DNA of 64,000 bases from Doryteuthis pealeii (lineage: Eukaryota > Mollusca > Cephalopoda > Myopsida > Loliginidae): positions 73,641,707-73,705,706 of the forward strand of contig CM042151.1 of assembly GCA_023376005.1 (NCBI GenBank), in the 5' to 3' direction. Position 1 is the first letter of the stretch, and each line of letters begins with the position of its first letter. The notes under the pieces were generated by a model that had not been told where the DNA came from, ran no database searches, and saw only the letters and a list, made by a program, of their open reading frames with translations. Made by a program: the position numbers and the translations under genes. Positions 29,712-39,825 of the stretch are shown piece after piece.

Positions 29712-30221
29712 CATAAGGGTGAGAAACATTACACATGTGACATGTGTGAAAAGTCATTTTTTCGAAAGTCTTACTTGGGGAGACATCTGAAGACACATAC
29801 CAGTGAGAGACCATTTTAGTGTCAGGTGTGTGACAAATCTTTTTCAAGCAAGTGTTACTTAGATATACATACAAGAAAACATACAGGTGTGGCTCCTTTT
29901 CAGTGTCAAGTGTGTGATGAGTCTTTTTATTGTTATAGTTTGTTAAAATATCATGTGAACATACACAAGAATGGAATATCCTTTCATTGTAAAATATGTG
30001 ATGAATCATTCTCTTTAAAAAGAAAGTTTAGAGCCCATATGAGATTGCATGGTCAGAAGCCTTATCAGTGTGAACATTGTGAAAAGTATTACTCACGCAA
30101 TGACCACTTAAAAAGGCACATGAAAACACACACTAATGAGGAAGCCTTTCATTGAAAAGTATGTGACAAAGCTTTCACCAAAACTGTTAATTTACAAATG
30201 CATTTGAAAACACATTCTTGA
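29712..30221 (+). pseudogene. C2H2 zinc-finger gene, 3' half (6 fingers)
   Basis: Continues the frame broken at 23791: [17 protein letters not shown] and five more C2H2 units, ending LKTHS and a stop at 30221. Two in-frame stops disable it: TAG at 29817-29819, where linker Gln is expected before CQVCDKSF, and TGA at 30153-30155, replacing the first Cys of the last finger. The reading frame between these stops (29826-30155) is otherwise intact. Confidence 0.87.
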
Positions 30222-30277
30222 TGGATATAACTTTTCTGTGATGTTCGTGGAAATGTTTATGAATCAGAGATAACTTT

Positions 30278-30510
30278 TGATTTTTGGACCATATGACCTT
30301 AAGGCACCCCTTTTGCGATTTTGATTCGTGGGAACTTTTTTTTTTCTATTTACACCGTCAAAATCCGTTTAATTGTTATCAGATGATTTTTAGATTTTTT
30401 TTTTAAATTATAAAACTAACCCCTAACAAACAACGGTGTAAATAAGAAAAGTGTCCCCACAAGTCGAAATTGCAAAAGGGGTGCCTTAAGGTCATATGGT
30501 CCTGATTTTT
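30278..30510. mobile_element. Foldback element type 1, third copy
   Basis: The element (30286-30502, 217 bp) has GGACCATATGACCTTAAGGC ends and TSD TGATTTTT at 30278-30285 and 30503-30510. The centre keeps only one degraded telomere-like stretch (ACTAACCCCTAAC). It lies just past the end of the zinc-finger pseudogene. Confidence 0.88.
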
Positions 30511-30960
30511 TTTAATAAAAAAAAGAATATGCTATTGCCTTTCAATATAGTTTGCACAGAAAATATTTCTTTGTTTAAGGTTGTAAACCTATAAGTGCTA
30601 CAGTTCAGCAAATTCTACTACTATCCAGCCCTGTCGGCTGGGGCTTTAGAATACACCTACTGCACCTCTGCAGAGGGATAAGACCCCCGCCCAATGGGGT
30701 CATTGAGTGAAAATGGTCATCTGTCAATATCAGCCGATTAAGTAGTTAACAAACCACCTATTTGGGCTGTTGATTGGCTGAGGTTTAAACCACACAACCT
30801 CGTTCAGTCTATAAATTTAAGTGGTAGATTGCAGCATGGCTTATATACCAAATATAATCCAACACTAACACATATTTTTCTCTTTTCATTTAATAATACA
30901 CAATTTTTTTAAATGAGTAAAGAACCTCTCTTCTTATGGTTTGGTTTCTTTGTTTAATGA
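30511..30960. other. Non-coding stretch with family B fragment
   Basis: Bases 30625-30715 resemble the start of family B (CACCTCTGCAGAGGGATAAG, CCCAATGGGGTCA). Nothing else is recognised. Confidence 0.5.
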
Positions 30961-30964
30961 TCTG

Positions 30965-31130
30965 ATGATGATATATGAAAGTTGGCTGAAAAGTTCATAG
31001 TCTGACCAAGATACTCTCATGGAATGTGGCCATAAGAGGTTTATTTTTCAACATCTTTGTCGTCCACATACATTTTCCATTGATGTTGCAGTGCTTGGAT
31101 CCCATTACTAAAAAACGTAAATATTTCCTG
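30965..31130 (-). pseudogene. Mariner-like transposase, C-terminal scrap
   Basis: The minus strand reads FFSNGIQALQHQWKMYVDDK then a stop and, in another frame, the typical downstream TSYGHIPWE-like region. This is the end of a mariner/Tc1-type transposase. It directly abuts a LINE fragment. Confidence 0.65.
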
Positions 31131-31425
31131 GAAAGAAATCTTTCTAATTTCTAATGAAAGGGAAATACTAAAAAATACAGAGCTAGAAAAAGACCTTGGC
31201 ATGAATGTTGACTCTGAATTAAAATTTTCCAAACACATAGAAATACAAGTAAATAAAGTAAACAAGATATTAGGATTAATACGAAAGTCATATGAATACA
31301 TGGATCAAGAAATGTTGAAAAATTTATTGCATTGTGTGGAAAATAATATTATCTATTTTCCACCTTATGCAAATAATAAACATAATAAGCCAAAAACAAT
31401 TCTAATTATCTCCCTTTGTCTATAG
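31130..31425 (+). pseudogene. LINE reverse transcriptase, C-terminal part 1
   Basis: REILKNTELEKDLGMNVDS then LKFSKHIEIQVNKVNKILGL and IRKSYEYMDQEMLKNL are characteristic of the region after the RT core of jockey/CR1-like LINEs. An insert starting near 31400 breaks the frame. Confidence 0.75.
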
Positions 31426-31915
31426 CAACAGAGCCCTAATGTCTTAGCCATAAGCTGATGAGAAAACTCATGCGATTGGCTAAGAGCCTTTGTTGGCGAC
31501 CAATCAGAGCACACGTTACGAGGCTCAGTTTGGACCGCCAATTTTGATAGTTGGAAACTGCTATAACCCTCTTTTAGCTGGGACTCTGGTCAAGCACGAC
31601 GTGTTTTTATACAGCAGACGTCGGGAAATGGAGTCAATGGAACAACATGGTGCCGTAGATTTGTAAAAGTCAACACAAGAGACAGTTAAGTTTAGCAAAG
31701 GCAATAATTTGCAAACCATTACACACCATTACATCATTATACAATACATTTTGTAAACCCTGCTTACACTTTGTAAACCTGCATACATTTTGTACCTCAA
31801 CCTTACATATTGTATTTCGTATGTTAAATGTTCTCTTGTTTGATAAACATATTGTTTTGTTTATAAGCCTTGTTGTGTTCATTACCTGTAATCTTTATCC
31901 TTGTCTTATCTTGTC
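31400..31915. mobile_element. Insert splitting the LINE, type unresolved
   Basis: About 520 bases interrupt the LINE frame. A TTTTTATACAGCAG TATA-like box lies near 31600. AATTAT flanks the insert at 31399-31405 and 31932-31937. TG...CA ends are not evident, so I do not call it a solo LTR. Confidence 0.4.
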
Positions 31916-31924
31916 TCTATAATT

Positions 31925-32282
31925 CCAACAATTATGAAACCTTTTGTATGAAGAAAGACTTAGGAAGATTGACTTACCAAGTTTGGTTTATTGACAAACA
32001 AGAGGAGATATGATTGAAGTCTATAAATATACCCATGGGTTTTATTCAACAAACTTTGATCTATTAAATGATGCTCAAAATATAAATACTAGGGGTAATA
32101 AATTAAAACTCTTAAAAAGATTTTGCTTAACAAATGCAAGACAAAATTATTTTAGTAACAGAGTGGTGAATACATGGAATGAACTACCATCAACAATAGT
32201 GAATGCCCCATCTCTGAACTCCTTTAAGGCAAGGTTAGATAATCTGTGTAAAGATTGTAAATATTCTGTAGAATTAAGATAA
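31925..32282 (+). pseudogene. LINE reverse transcriptase, C-terminal part 2
   Basis: Resumes with YEERLRKIDLPSLVY, then after a stop QTRGDMIEVYKYTHGFYS, RQNYFSNRVVNTWNELP and NSFKARLD, ending at 32282. This conserved tail is typical of LINE ORF2 proteins in many invertebrates. One stop lies near 31973. Confidence 0.8.
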
Positions 32283-32559
32283 ATGTTTATATAAATAAGA
32301 TGGGGTTAAAAGCAAACCCTAGGAACACGCCCCAAGAATAAACACAACCACCTTTAAATCTTAAAACCTTAAACCACTTGCCACCCCATAAGAGTCCAGC
32401 TGAAATACCAATTCAAGATTAGAACTGAAAGAAGTGACATTTTCAACCGAAGGCTTGACACTGTTGTTCCCTGTCATTATACATGTTACAATAGTACTTA
32501 CACACTGACATGAAATGTAAATATATGTGCATTAAGATATATATAGTGATGTGCAGGAA

Positions 32560-32846
32560 CGGGGGTGTAAGGGAGATAACCGCGTACGAGAACTCTTCTT
32601 TTTTTGACGATAGTTGAACAAAGATATGGAGACACATTTTTATTTACAGCGATACTTGTATCTCGTATGTTTGAAATACGCAGATGTGAACTTCGGGTAT
32701 TTCAAAGTAAAAGATAAACATTGTTGAATAATGAATTTTAGAAGTATTGCGTCAATTATGATAAAAAATAAAGATTAATTTTTAGTTTAAGAAAGAAGCG
32801 CTAAGTGTTAAAAAAACAAACACGTAAAATCTTTTTTTTGTTTTCG

Positions 32847-32877
<31 letters not shown>

Positions 32878-33910
32878 GAACGGAACCTGTTTAAATTTAT
32901 TTTGTTGGTAATTTTAGTGTTACATTTCCCATGATTTCTTCACTGAATAATTTACCACATAATTTACGAAGCTTTAATTTATTTATTTAGGTATTTTGTC
33001 GTTTTTTTTTTTTCACGCTCCACTCACCCTCATGTAAAAACAAACACGAAGAAATGTATAAGTTTTTCCGTGTTTGTTTTTTTGATGGAGGAAAACTAGT
33101 TTTACATTTCTTGAAATACATTAAATTCGATTAATTCCCTGAGTTTTAGTATTTTTTTTTTCTACTCGGCGGGGTGAAAATACGATGGTTAAATTTAGAT
33201 CCGTTGAGTTCGATTTAACCCGAAAACATTTTAACTTTTAAAAAAGTCGGCCTAAATTAAAATTGAAAATTGATATTTATTTAGTATTCCAAATAAAAAT
33301 TATGGTTTTAGCACCAGAAAAAAATTCCTCCGGAAAAAAACTTGAAATTAATACCTAATTAAAAGAAAGCATTTTAAAATTATTGAATACTGAAATAAAA
33401 CTCCTAAAAACCGAATCTTCTTAAAAATATATTTAACGCGAGTATTTTTATTCTAAATATTGTTAGACTAACACTAACTAGTAATCATTTTGGTAATGAT
33501 ATTAAAAAAGATTAACACTTAAAGTTTTGTTAGACAAGTGAAATAAAATAAAATTTTGGCAACTCCCTTACACCCACAAATTTAAGCATCCCTAAAATAT
33601 TATTTGAATTCAAACCTAGCTGCCAGAACAGTTGAAGTTTGTCTTTGTTTTTCTTTTCTTTAAATTCCCCAAACATTGGCTAATAAAATTTTCCGTATTT
33701 ACAGTAATGAAAGATATCTTTTAAAAAGACATTTATCTCAAAATTCTGAAGATAAAATGTTTTTTGGTTTTTATTTTGTCATTAAAAAAAATTAATTGAC
33801 CATTTTTTAAAAATAAAATAAACTATTCATTAAAAAACCAAGTCATTAATCAATGCTGAAAAGTATGTACTAAAAATTTCATTAAAATTGACAATTCCCT
33901 TATTTTTGGT
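32560..33910. repeat. AT-rich repeat-derived stretch
   Basis: Begins GGGGGTGTAAGGGAGATAAC like 39830 and shares AAGAAAGAAGCGCTA with it. Near 33850 it has the inverted arm of the 11281 foldback family and ends in ATTACCTCCCTTGATCC. No gene is seen. Confidence 0.55.
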
Positions 33911-34035
33911 AAATTTCAATTTTTTATTACCTCCCTTGATCCAAAGTACCATCATACCTACTAACGTGTGATGAGCCAGGCAATCCCTTGGCATTCCTTT
34001 ATTGGTCTCCATAGACAAAATATTGTCCAACGAAA

Positions 34036-34036
34036 A

Positions 34037-34077
<41 letters not shown>
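34036..34077. repeat. (AC)n microsatellite
   Basis: About 20 CA units. Confidence 0.9.
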
Positions 34078-34080
<3 letters not shown>

Positions 34081-34109
34081 GATTACTTCGATAAAAATAT
34101 TAATCTAAT

Positions 34110-34560
34110 CAGTTACATTTATTTATTCAGTATTTTATGGCATGTCGACCCTTGTTGGGTTATTTTATGCTGGAAACTTTTTTGTTTTATTCGTTCTTGT
34201 TCGTTGTTCAAATTGTTTTATATTTATTTTTAAAGACATTTTTTAAAACTGAATTTTAAATCTATTTGACCAAAAGATTTGTGGATTGGTGGATTTCATG
34301 GCATGTCAACACTTGGATTATTTTATGCCAAAGACGCTGTGTTTCATTCATTCTTGAATGGTATTCTTTATTTTCAAAACTCGATTTTTAAACACATTTT
34401 TAAACTTATTTTTTTCTATTTTACCCATAGATGGGAAGCTAACAGGTACCACCACTACGGTTCAGGATGGACTTGTGAGTAATGGTGATGAAGGGGTACT
34501 CCATACTCCCAAGATGTGGAGGTGCAGTCGGTGTAATCTACTGCCCCAGTCAACAGGGTG
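34110..34560 (-). mobile_element. Family B copy or copies
   Basis: Two tails (near 34135 and 34290, TTATGGCATGTCGACCC / TCATGGCATGTCAACAC) precede one body (CTAACAGGTACCACCACTAC). The short open frames here are by-products of the repeat. Confidence 0.7.
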
Positions 34561-35288
34561 ACCTTTCCATTTGTTGAATTGAAATATTTATTTAGTGTAA
34601 CATTAAATTTTCATATCTAACCCAAAATATTCTTAGTATTGGAAATAATTTATTTTTGTTTCAACTAGAAAATGTTTGAATAATTTGAAAAGATAATGTT
34701 CATTTGGGGTTTTTTTGTTGTTTTTTTTTTTTGTTTGTTATATCAAAATCAAATGTACCTAGAAAAAATGCAAGAGATATTATTTTTTGGGGGGCATCTC
34801 AAATGTAGGTGGCCGAAGAGTGTTTAGATTGAAACCGCATACTTTTCAGTCGCTGTTTCCACTTTTAAACATGCTCCCGCAACCTAACCGATATCACCAC
34901 TTTTTGGATGACAGCGACACATGTGAATTTAGTCAATATAAACCATCAACCAGAGTTTCATATTCTTATTTGACCAAATAATTACATTTTTTATCAAACT
35001 TATTTTATACAATTTTTATAGTCATATGCAATGGTTAGAACACAAATTATTTCGCTTTGTGTTTTTTAAAAGAAAAAAACGTTATGGCGCCGTTTTTACC
35101 CAGCATTCCCATTTATCATGAATGAACAAAGTGAAACTGAGAAAACACTTTCACTTTGATTCATGAATATTTATTACTACTAGTTCTACTACTATTACTA
35201 TTACGAGTCACACTCCTTAATTGTGAAATGCAAAGTACTTTCTATAATAATCATTCAAACTATTTTAATTTCAATTTTTTTATTAATG
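34561..35288. other. AT-rich non-coding stretch
   Basis: No feature recognised. The 64-codon frame at 34787 has no recognisable domain. Confidence 0.4.
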
Positions 35289-35289
35289 G

Positions 35290-35455
35290 AAGTGTACGGC
35301 AAGCTGTGCATGAATGTCAAAATGTGCACAATTGGTGTAGGGAGTTTGCAATGCTTCCTCAATGGCATGGCAGCAAGCTGGTATGACAAGGGCATACAAA
35401 AACTGCCACAGTGTTTACAAAAATGCATCGACCAAAATGGGGATTAATGTAGAAA
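35290..35455 (+). pseudogene. Mariner-like transposase, C-terminal scrap
   Basis: The translation FLNGMAASWYDKGIQKLPQC followed by LQKCIDQNGD matches the last residues of mariner/Tc1-type transposases (GI.KL...W.KC....G). It lies immediately upstream of the copia element. Confidence 0.6.
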
Positions 35456-35503
35456 AATTGATACATGATTAAACTTCAAAATGATGTAAACATCATTGAC
35501 AAT

Positions 35504-35747
35504 TGTTGCAATTATCATCTCATATTTCTCTTCATAACATATTTGAAATAACATCAGCAGAAGCTTAAAGCTCCACCCTTTCCGCCCAAATCTCTTACCG
35601 TTCTATTTTAACGTTCTTTTTCAGTTCGTGAATAAATCTTTTACCAAGTACCATCGTTTGTCCAGTTCCTCTCTTTTCTTATAGTAAATTCTTGATTTTT
35701 ACACGCCTTATTTATCCACTATGCAATACGAATATCCAAACTCAACA
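35504..35747 (+). mobile_element. 5' LTR of copia element
   Basis: 244 bp, TGTTG...CAACA ends, with GTGAATAAATC as a polyadenylation-like signal. An ATG at 35721 lies inside the LTR, so the frame starting there is not the true gag start. Confidence 0.9.
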
Positions 35748-35761
35748 GGTTATGCGCCCAG
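35748..35761 (+). promoter_or_regulatory. Primer binding site (initiator tRNA-Met half)
   Basis: GGTTATGCGCCCAG follows the LTR directly. It matches 13 of 14 bases of the complement of the initiator tRNA-Met anticodon arm (GGTTATGGGCCCAG). Drosophila copia uses the same cleaved-tRNA priming site. Confidence 0.8.
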
Positions 35762-36027
35762 TCATAAAAACAGGATTTACTCCAATGGAAACCCTGAACA
35801 ATTCCAACTATGGGAAATTAAATTCATCTCCTACCTTCGACTGCAAAAGCTGGCACATATTTTGGAATCTGAAACAGACGAAATCGATCCAGACAAAAAT
35901 GCTGAAGTGTCTGCTCGGATGACGCAAATGTTAGACGAAAGAAGTCCCACTCTGATTATCAGAGACGCCAGGAATAACGGAAGATTGGCGATGAAAATAT
36001 GAAGAGATCATTATGTCGCAAGGTATT
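35762..36027 (+). pseudogene. Copia gag, N-terminal fragment
   Basis: FQLWEIKFISYLRLQ, DPDKNAEVSARMTQMLDERS and LIIRDARNNGR are gag features. The frame has a stop near 36001 and is followed by unrelated sequence. Confidence 0.75.
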
Positions 36028-36337
36028 GAAATTTGATATGGTACTATCTTCGGTCTTCACCGGTACCAGTCCTTAGGGGACAGGCGTCGGGTTTCACCGA
36101 CACACATCAGCAGCAGTCTGCCTTACACCCTTTTGGTCACGTGATGTTCTTTATAAAAGGCCCTCAAACTGGCTACTCTTCCTCTTCTAGTAGAATCCCT
36201 TAAGGGGATCACACCTCCTCTACCCGCATCTCCTTGAGGGATGACTACTGGCTGACACCGGCACCCCATGTGGTCAGCAATAAGGTAAGTGCGCCTAAGC
36301 ACACACACACACACTCTCTCTATCTTTCTCTCTCTAT

Positions 36338-36392
<55 letters not shown>

Positions 36393-36545
36393 GAGTTTGG
36401 ACAACGGACAGAATATTAACGCTTGAAGGATTCTGACCCATTTCCTGCTTCTCGACTTTTGAGTTTATTATCTTTACCCTTGAAGGTCGATGGTAATTAC
36501 CTTCATTCTGCTTAGGACAAAACAGAGGAGCCATCGATAAATGCA
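36028..36545 (+). mobile_element. Unidentified insert with TATA box and (CT)n
   Basis: The stretch between gag and the later pol pieces has a TATA-like TTTATAAAAGG near 36151, GGTAAGTGCGCCTAAG near 36283 and a (CT)n run at 36312-36391. The GTAAGT context is similar to one in the solo LTR at 38332. It may be another solo LTR, but I could not fix its ends. Confidence 0.4.
36300..36391. repeat. (AC)n then (CT)n microsatellite
   Basis: A short AC run leads into about 35 CT units. Ser/Leu-rich and Arg/Glu-rich translations over it are artefacts. Confidence 0.9.
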
Positions 36546-36559
36546 ACCTTCGGACAAGC

Positions 36560-36860
36560 TACCCCCATTGATACTTTACTTGTTCGTTTTAATGAAATTT
36601 TTAATGCCTCGCAACATACTATTGAACTTGCCGATGGTACACTCTTTGAAATGGCAAGATGTTTATTGATAGAATCTAAATTACCAAAAAACTTGTGGAA
36701 TTATGCAATTAGAACATCAGCTTATATAAGAAATAGATGCTTCAATAGAAGAACTGGAAAAACTTCCTATGAAATGTTCACATCTCAAAAACCTGACATA
36801 AGCAATATGCATACATTTGGTAGTACATGCTTTGCCTATATCCAAAATAAAAAAAAATAG
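36560..36860 (+). pseudogene. Copia protease scrap joined to integrase C-terminus
   Basis: HTIELADGT, a protease-like piece, runs into FEMARCLLIESKLPKNLWNY, IRTSAYIRNRCF and YEMFTSQKPDISNMHTFGS of the integrase C-terminal part. The catalytic core between them is deleted. Confidence 0.75.
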
Positions 36861-37750
36861 GACCCAAGGAGTCAACAAGGAATTTTTGTTGAATATTGGA
36901 GGCAGATGGGTATATTCTGTAAAATTAGGACCAAACAATGAAGAACAATTTAAGGCTAGATATGTAGCCAAAGGATTTTCACAGGTAGAAAATGTTGATT
37001 ATCAGGAAACTTTCTCACCTACAGCAAAAATGATACCCATTAGAATGTTAATGCAGATCGCAGTACAAAACAATCTTATTGTGCATCAGATGGACTTTAA
37101 AACTGCATATCTTAATGCAAATATCGACTGTGACATTAATGTAGAACAACCGAAAGGTTTCGTGCAAATGGGTGACAGACTTGTTTGCAAACTAAAAAAG
37201 TCTTTATATGGACTGAAACAAAGTGGAAGAAATTGGAGCAATTTGTTACACACCTTTTTAACTAATCAAATTTTTGAACAATCATTAAATCATGATTGTG
37301 TGTAAAGAAAAATTACAAAAATTCAAAAATAATTATGATAACTTGGGTAGATGATATAATTATTGCAACTCCTGATTTAAAAAGCTGAAATGATTTAAAG
37401 AATAATTTAAAGTAATCTATCACAAAATTTTAAAATGAAAGACCAAGGTCATTATTCTTACTTTTCAGGAATAGAATTTCAAATAAATAATAATACCATT
37501 AAAATGAGTCAAACAAAATATCTACAAAGAGTTTTGAATAGATTTGGGATAGCTGATTGCAATCCAAAAGCTATACCCTGTAATTTAGATATTAATAAAA
37601 ATAAATCTTGTAACTCAAAAGAATTAGTCAATAATAGAATATACAGAGAAATTATAGGTAGCCTGATCTATGTAATGGTATGTACTAGGCCAGACTTGTG
37701 TTATGTTGTAGGAAAACTGTCCCAACACTTGTCAGGGCCTACAATATAAA
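36861..37750 (+). pseudogene. Copia reverse transcriptase
   Basis: Pieces in order: GGRWVYSVKLG, KARYVAKGFSQVENVDYQET, MDFKTAYLNANI with the first catalytic Asp, LKKSLYGLKQSGRNW, then after a stop WVDDIIIA (the YVDD box with Tyr to Trp), MKDQGHYSYFSGIEF, SQTKYLQRVLNRFGI and IYREIIGSLIYVMVCTRPD. Stops near 37304 and 37385 break it. Confidence 0.87.
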
Positions 37751-38800
37751 TTTGGTAATTGGTCATTGTGATTTCGATTGGGTAAATTTTGAAGACAGGA
37801 AAAGTATTTCTGGATACTGTTACCAGTTGAACAAGGATGGTCCATTAATTTCATGAAGATCCATGAAACAATCAACAATAGCTCTCTCGACTTGTGAAGC
37901 AGAATATTTAGCTTTATGTAATGCAGTGCAAGAAACAAATTTCATAAAGCAATATGAAGGATGATAAACTTAAGAATGACGTATATGCAGCTAACCAAAG
38001 TGCTAACAAATTAGCCAAACAGCCTATTAATCATCAAAGATCTAAACATATTGATGTAAAATATCAATAATAGCTCTCTCGACTTGTGAAGCAGAATATT
38101 TAGCTTTATGTAATGCAGTGCAACAAGCAAAATTTATAAAGCAATTATATAAGGACATGAAAGATGATGAACTTGAGATTGACATATATGCAGACAATCA
38201 AAGTGCTAACAAATTAACTAAAAATCCCATTAATCATCAAAGATCTAAACATATTGATGTAAAATATCATTACGTAAGATCAGAAATCCAAAATAATAAT
38301 GTAAATTTAAATTACATCCCTTGAAAAGATTTGTAGGGACTAGAACTCTCCTGTGCCTTTAGGGACAAGAAGTAGTAAAGGTAACGTCCCCTGTCAGGTC
38401 GGGTGAAGAACCCTCTTTTTACGGTTTGGCACCAACCAGGAAGCCTCGTAGAAACGAGCGCTCTTCTCAGACTTTGTGACTGAAAGACCCCCACCCCCTC
38501 AGTGAGGGAGTAATAACCAAAAACTCGACCTGACACCCCCCTCAACGAGGGAGATATTCTGAATTGTAAGTACTGCCCCTAAGTACTTGTTTTATTGACT
38601 GTCTTTGAGTTTGTATGTAAATAAAATAGGTTAAAGCTACATGTGCGTTCCCTTTATCTTTACATTCTGAAAACGTATATTTTGTTCTCTTTAGACTGTA
38701 GACAGCCTTTCCTACAGATTATATTGCAGATATGTTTACAAAACCATTGAGCAAAATTAAATTAAGAGAATTTATAAAAACCTATTTTAAATTAATTTAG
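37750..38800 (+). pseudogene. Copia RNase H with tandem duplication and solo LTR
   Basis: STCEAEYLALCNAVQ occurs twice because about 200 bases are tandemly duplicated (about 37871-38065 and 38066-38270). The second copy continues YADNQSANKLTKNP, HQRSKHIDVKYHYVR and NYIP. The solo LTR at 38332-38716 follows, then DYIADMFTKPLSKIKLREF and a stop at 38798-38800. TGA replaces one codon after NYIP. Confidence 0.85.
38328..38720 (+). mobile_element. Solo LTR with 4-bp TSD GATT
   Basis: The 385-bp LTR (38332-38716) has TGTAGG...CCTACA ends and GATT on both sides (38328-38331, 38717-38720). Removing it restores the RNase H frame. GTAAATAAAATAGG near 38617 is a polyadenylation-like signal. It is unlike family S and the 282-bp LTR in sequence. 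Confidence 0.85.
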
Positions 38801-38856
38801 CAAGAGTTGCCTACCTTTGATTGTCATTTTTTTTTTAATGTCAATAAATAATATTA

Positions 38857-38868
38857 TGAGGGGGGAGG
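38857..38868 (+). promoter_or_regulatory. Polypurine tract
   Basis: GAGGGGGGAGGG lies directly upstream of the 3' LTR, the standard site for plus-strand cDNA priming. Confidence 0.8.
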
Positions 38869-39118
38869 GAGTTTACAATTATAATCTCATATTTCTCTTC
38901 ATAACATATTTGAAATAACATCAACAGGAGCTTAAAGCTCCGCCCATTTCTGCCCAAATCTTTTACCGCTCTTTTTTTAACGTTCTTTTTCAGTTTTTGA
39001 ATAAAATCTTTACCAAGTAACATCGGGTGTTCCAGCTCCTCTCTTTTCTTATTGTAAATTCTTGTTTTTTTTTATGCTTTATGTATCTACCATGCAATAC
39101 GAATATCCAAGCTCAACA
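38869..39118 (+). mobile_element. 3' LTR of copia element
   Basis: Matches the 5' LTR over its length with perhaps 10 percent differences by eye. The start is mutated (AGTTTACAATTAT in place of TGTTGCAATTAT) and the end CTCAACA is intact. Confidence 0.88.
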
Positions 39119-39189
39119 ACAATAAACAATGTTTCTATGATTTCTAAAGATTTTGACAACATTACCTTTGTGATTACCTAACAGAAATA

Positions 39190-39776
39190 TGGGGGAGAAA
39201 TAATAATTCTCTCGTAAAGGAAAGGAGACAAGGCGAATATATCTATATATTCGGGTTAACAATTTTTAATGGTGCGAATAAGAGAAATGTTTTCAATGTG
39301 TGTGAAAGAGTTTGTAAAGATCATAGAAACATAGAAAGTTGCCAAATACGTTCGGTCGGCGGGTGCGGAAATGTTAATGCAAGTGACAAGAGTTACTTAG
39401 CTTTTGTAGAATATTATCATAATGATTTCATGTTTGGAGAATATAGTCTTTGCTGTCGTTGTTCGTTTCGGACTGCTGCCTCGTCCGTAGAATTTGTCTG
39501 GTCTTATCCCTGTGGGTACCTAGACTGGTGTTAAAGCCGATCTTAATTCGGCCACAGCTAAAACTGTTCTGTTGCTGTTGAGTTCCCCGTTGACCCTTAC
39601 GGGTGGTTGACTGTTCTCAGTGCCTACCGAAATTGTTCTCCCTCACTGCCTACCGATACTGTTTTGTCCTCAGTGCCTGTCGATACTGTTCTGTTGATTT
39701 AGGGCTCTCTATCTGCCCCCTAGCGTCTGGATTTCAAGGAACTGATTAAGGAGCAGATAACCCACATTTCCGTTAT

Positions 39777-39780
<4 letters not shown>
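39190..39780 (+). other. Unrecognised unit with 79-codon Cys-rich frame
   Basis: The frame 39298-39534 encodes a small Cys-rich protein I do not recognise, with no signal peptide. Downstream, CAGTGCCTACCGAAATTGTT-type units repeat three times (about 39615-39695). A purine run GGGGGAGAAA at 39191 and the repeats suggest LTR or UTR sequence rather than a host gene. Confidence 0.35.

Positions 39781-39817
<37 letters not shown>
39781..39817. repeat. (TA)n microsatellite
   Basis: About 18 TA units directly before the repeat that begins at 39826. Confidence 0.9.
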
Positions 39818-39818
<1 letters not shown>

Positions 39819-39825
39819 CATCCCG

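Larger units (their letters stand above)
35499..39123 (+). mobile_element. Copia-type retrotransposon with both LTRs and 5-bp TSD ACAAT
   Basis: Element span 35504-39118. ACAAT lies on both sides (35499-35503 and 39119-39123). Order: 5' LTR, PBS, gag start, insertion or deletion region, integrase end, RT, RNase H (part duplicated, interrupted by a solo LTR), PPT and 3' LTR. The interior is missing most of gag, protease and integrase, so it cannot move by itself. The LTR pair has diverged noticeably, which suggests an old insertion. Confidence 0.9.

Noticed and set aside
30964..30990. Hammerhead-like CTGATGATGATATATGAAAG
   Set aside because: No stem II or stem I pairing; it lies in mariner-derived sequence.
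31455..31490. Hammerhead-like CTGATGAGAAAACTCATGCG
   Set aside because: A simple ATGAG/CTCAT hairpin with no GAAA in the right place and no stem I.
31400..31937. Fifth solo LTR
   Set aside because: AATTAT flanks the insert, but the ends are not TG...CA and no LTR partner is seen, so it is left unresolved.
36123..36546. Arg/Glu-rich and Ser/Leu-rich proteins
   Set aside because: Translations of the (CT)n microsatellite.
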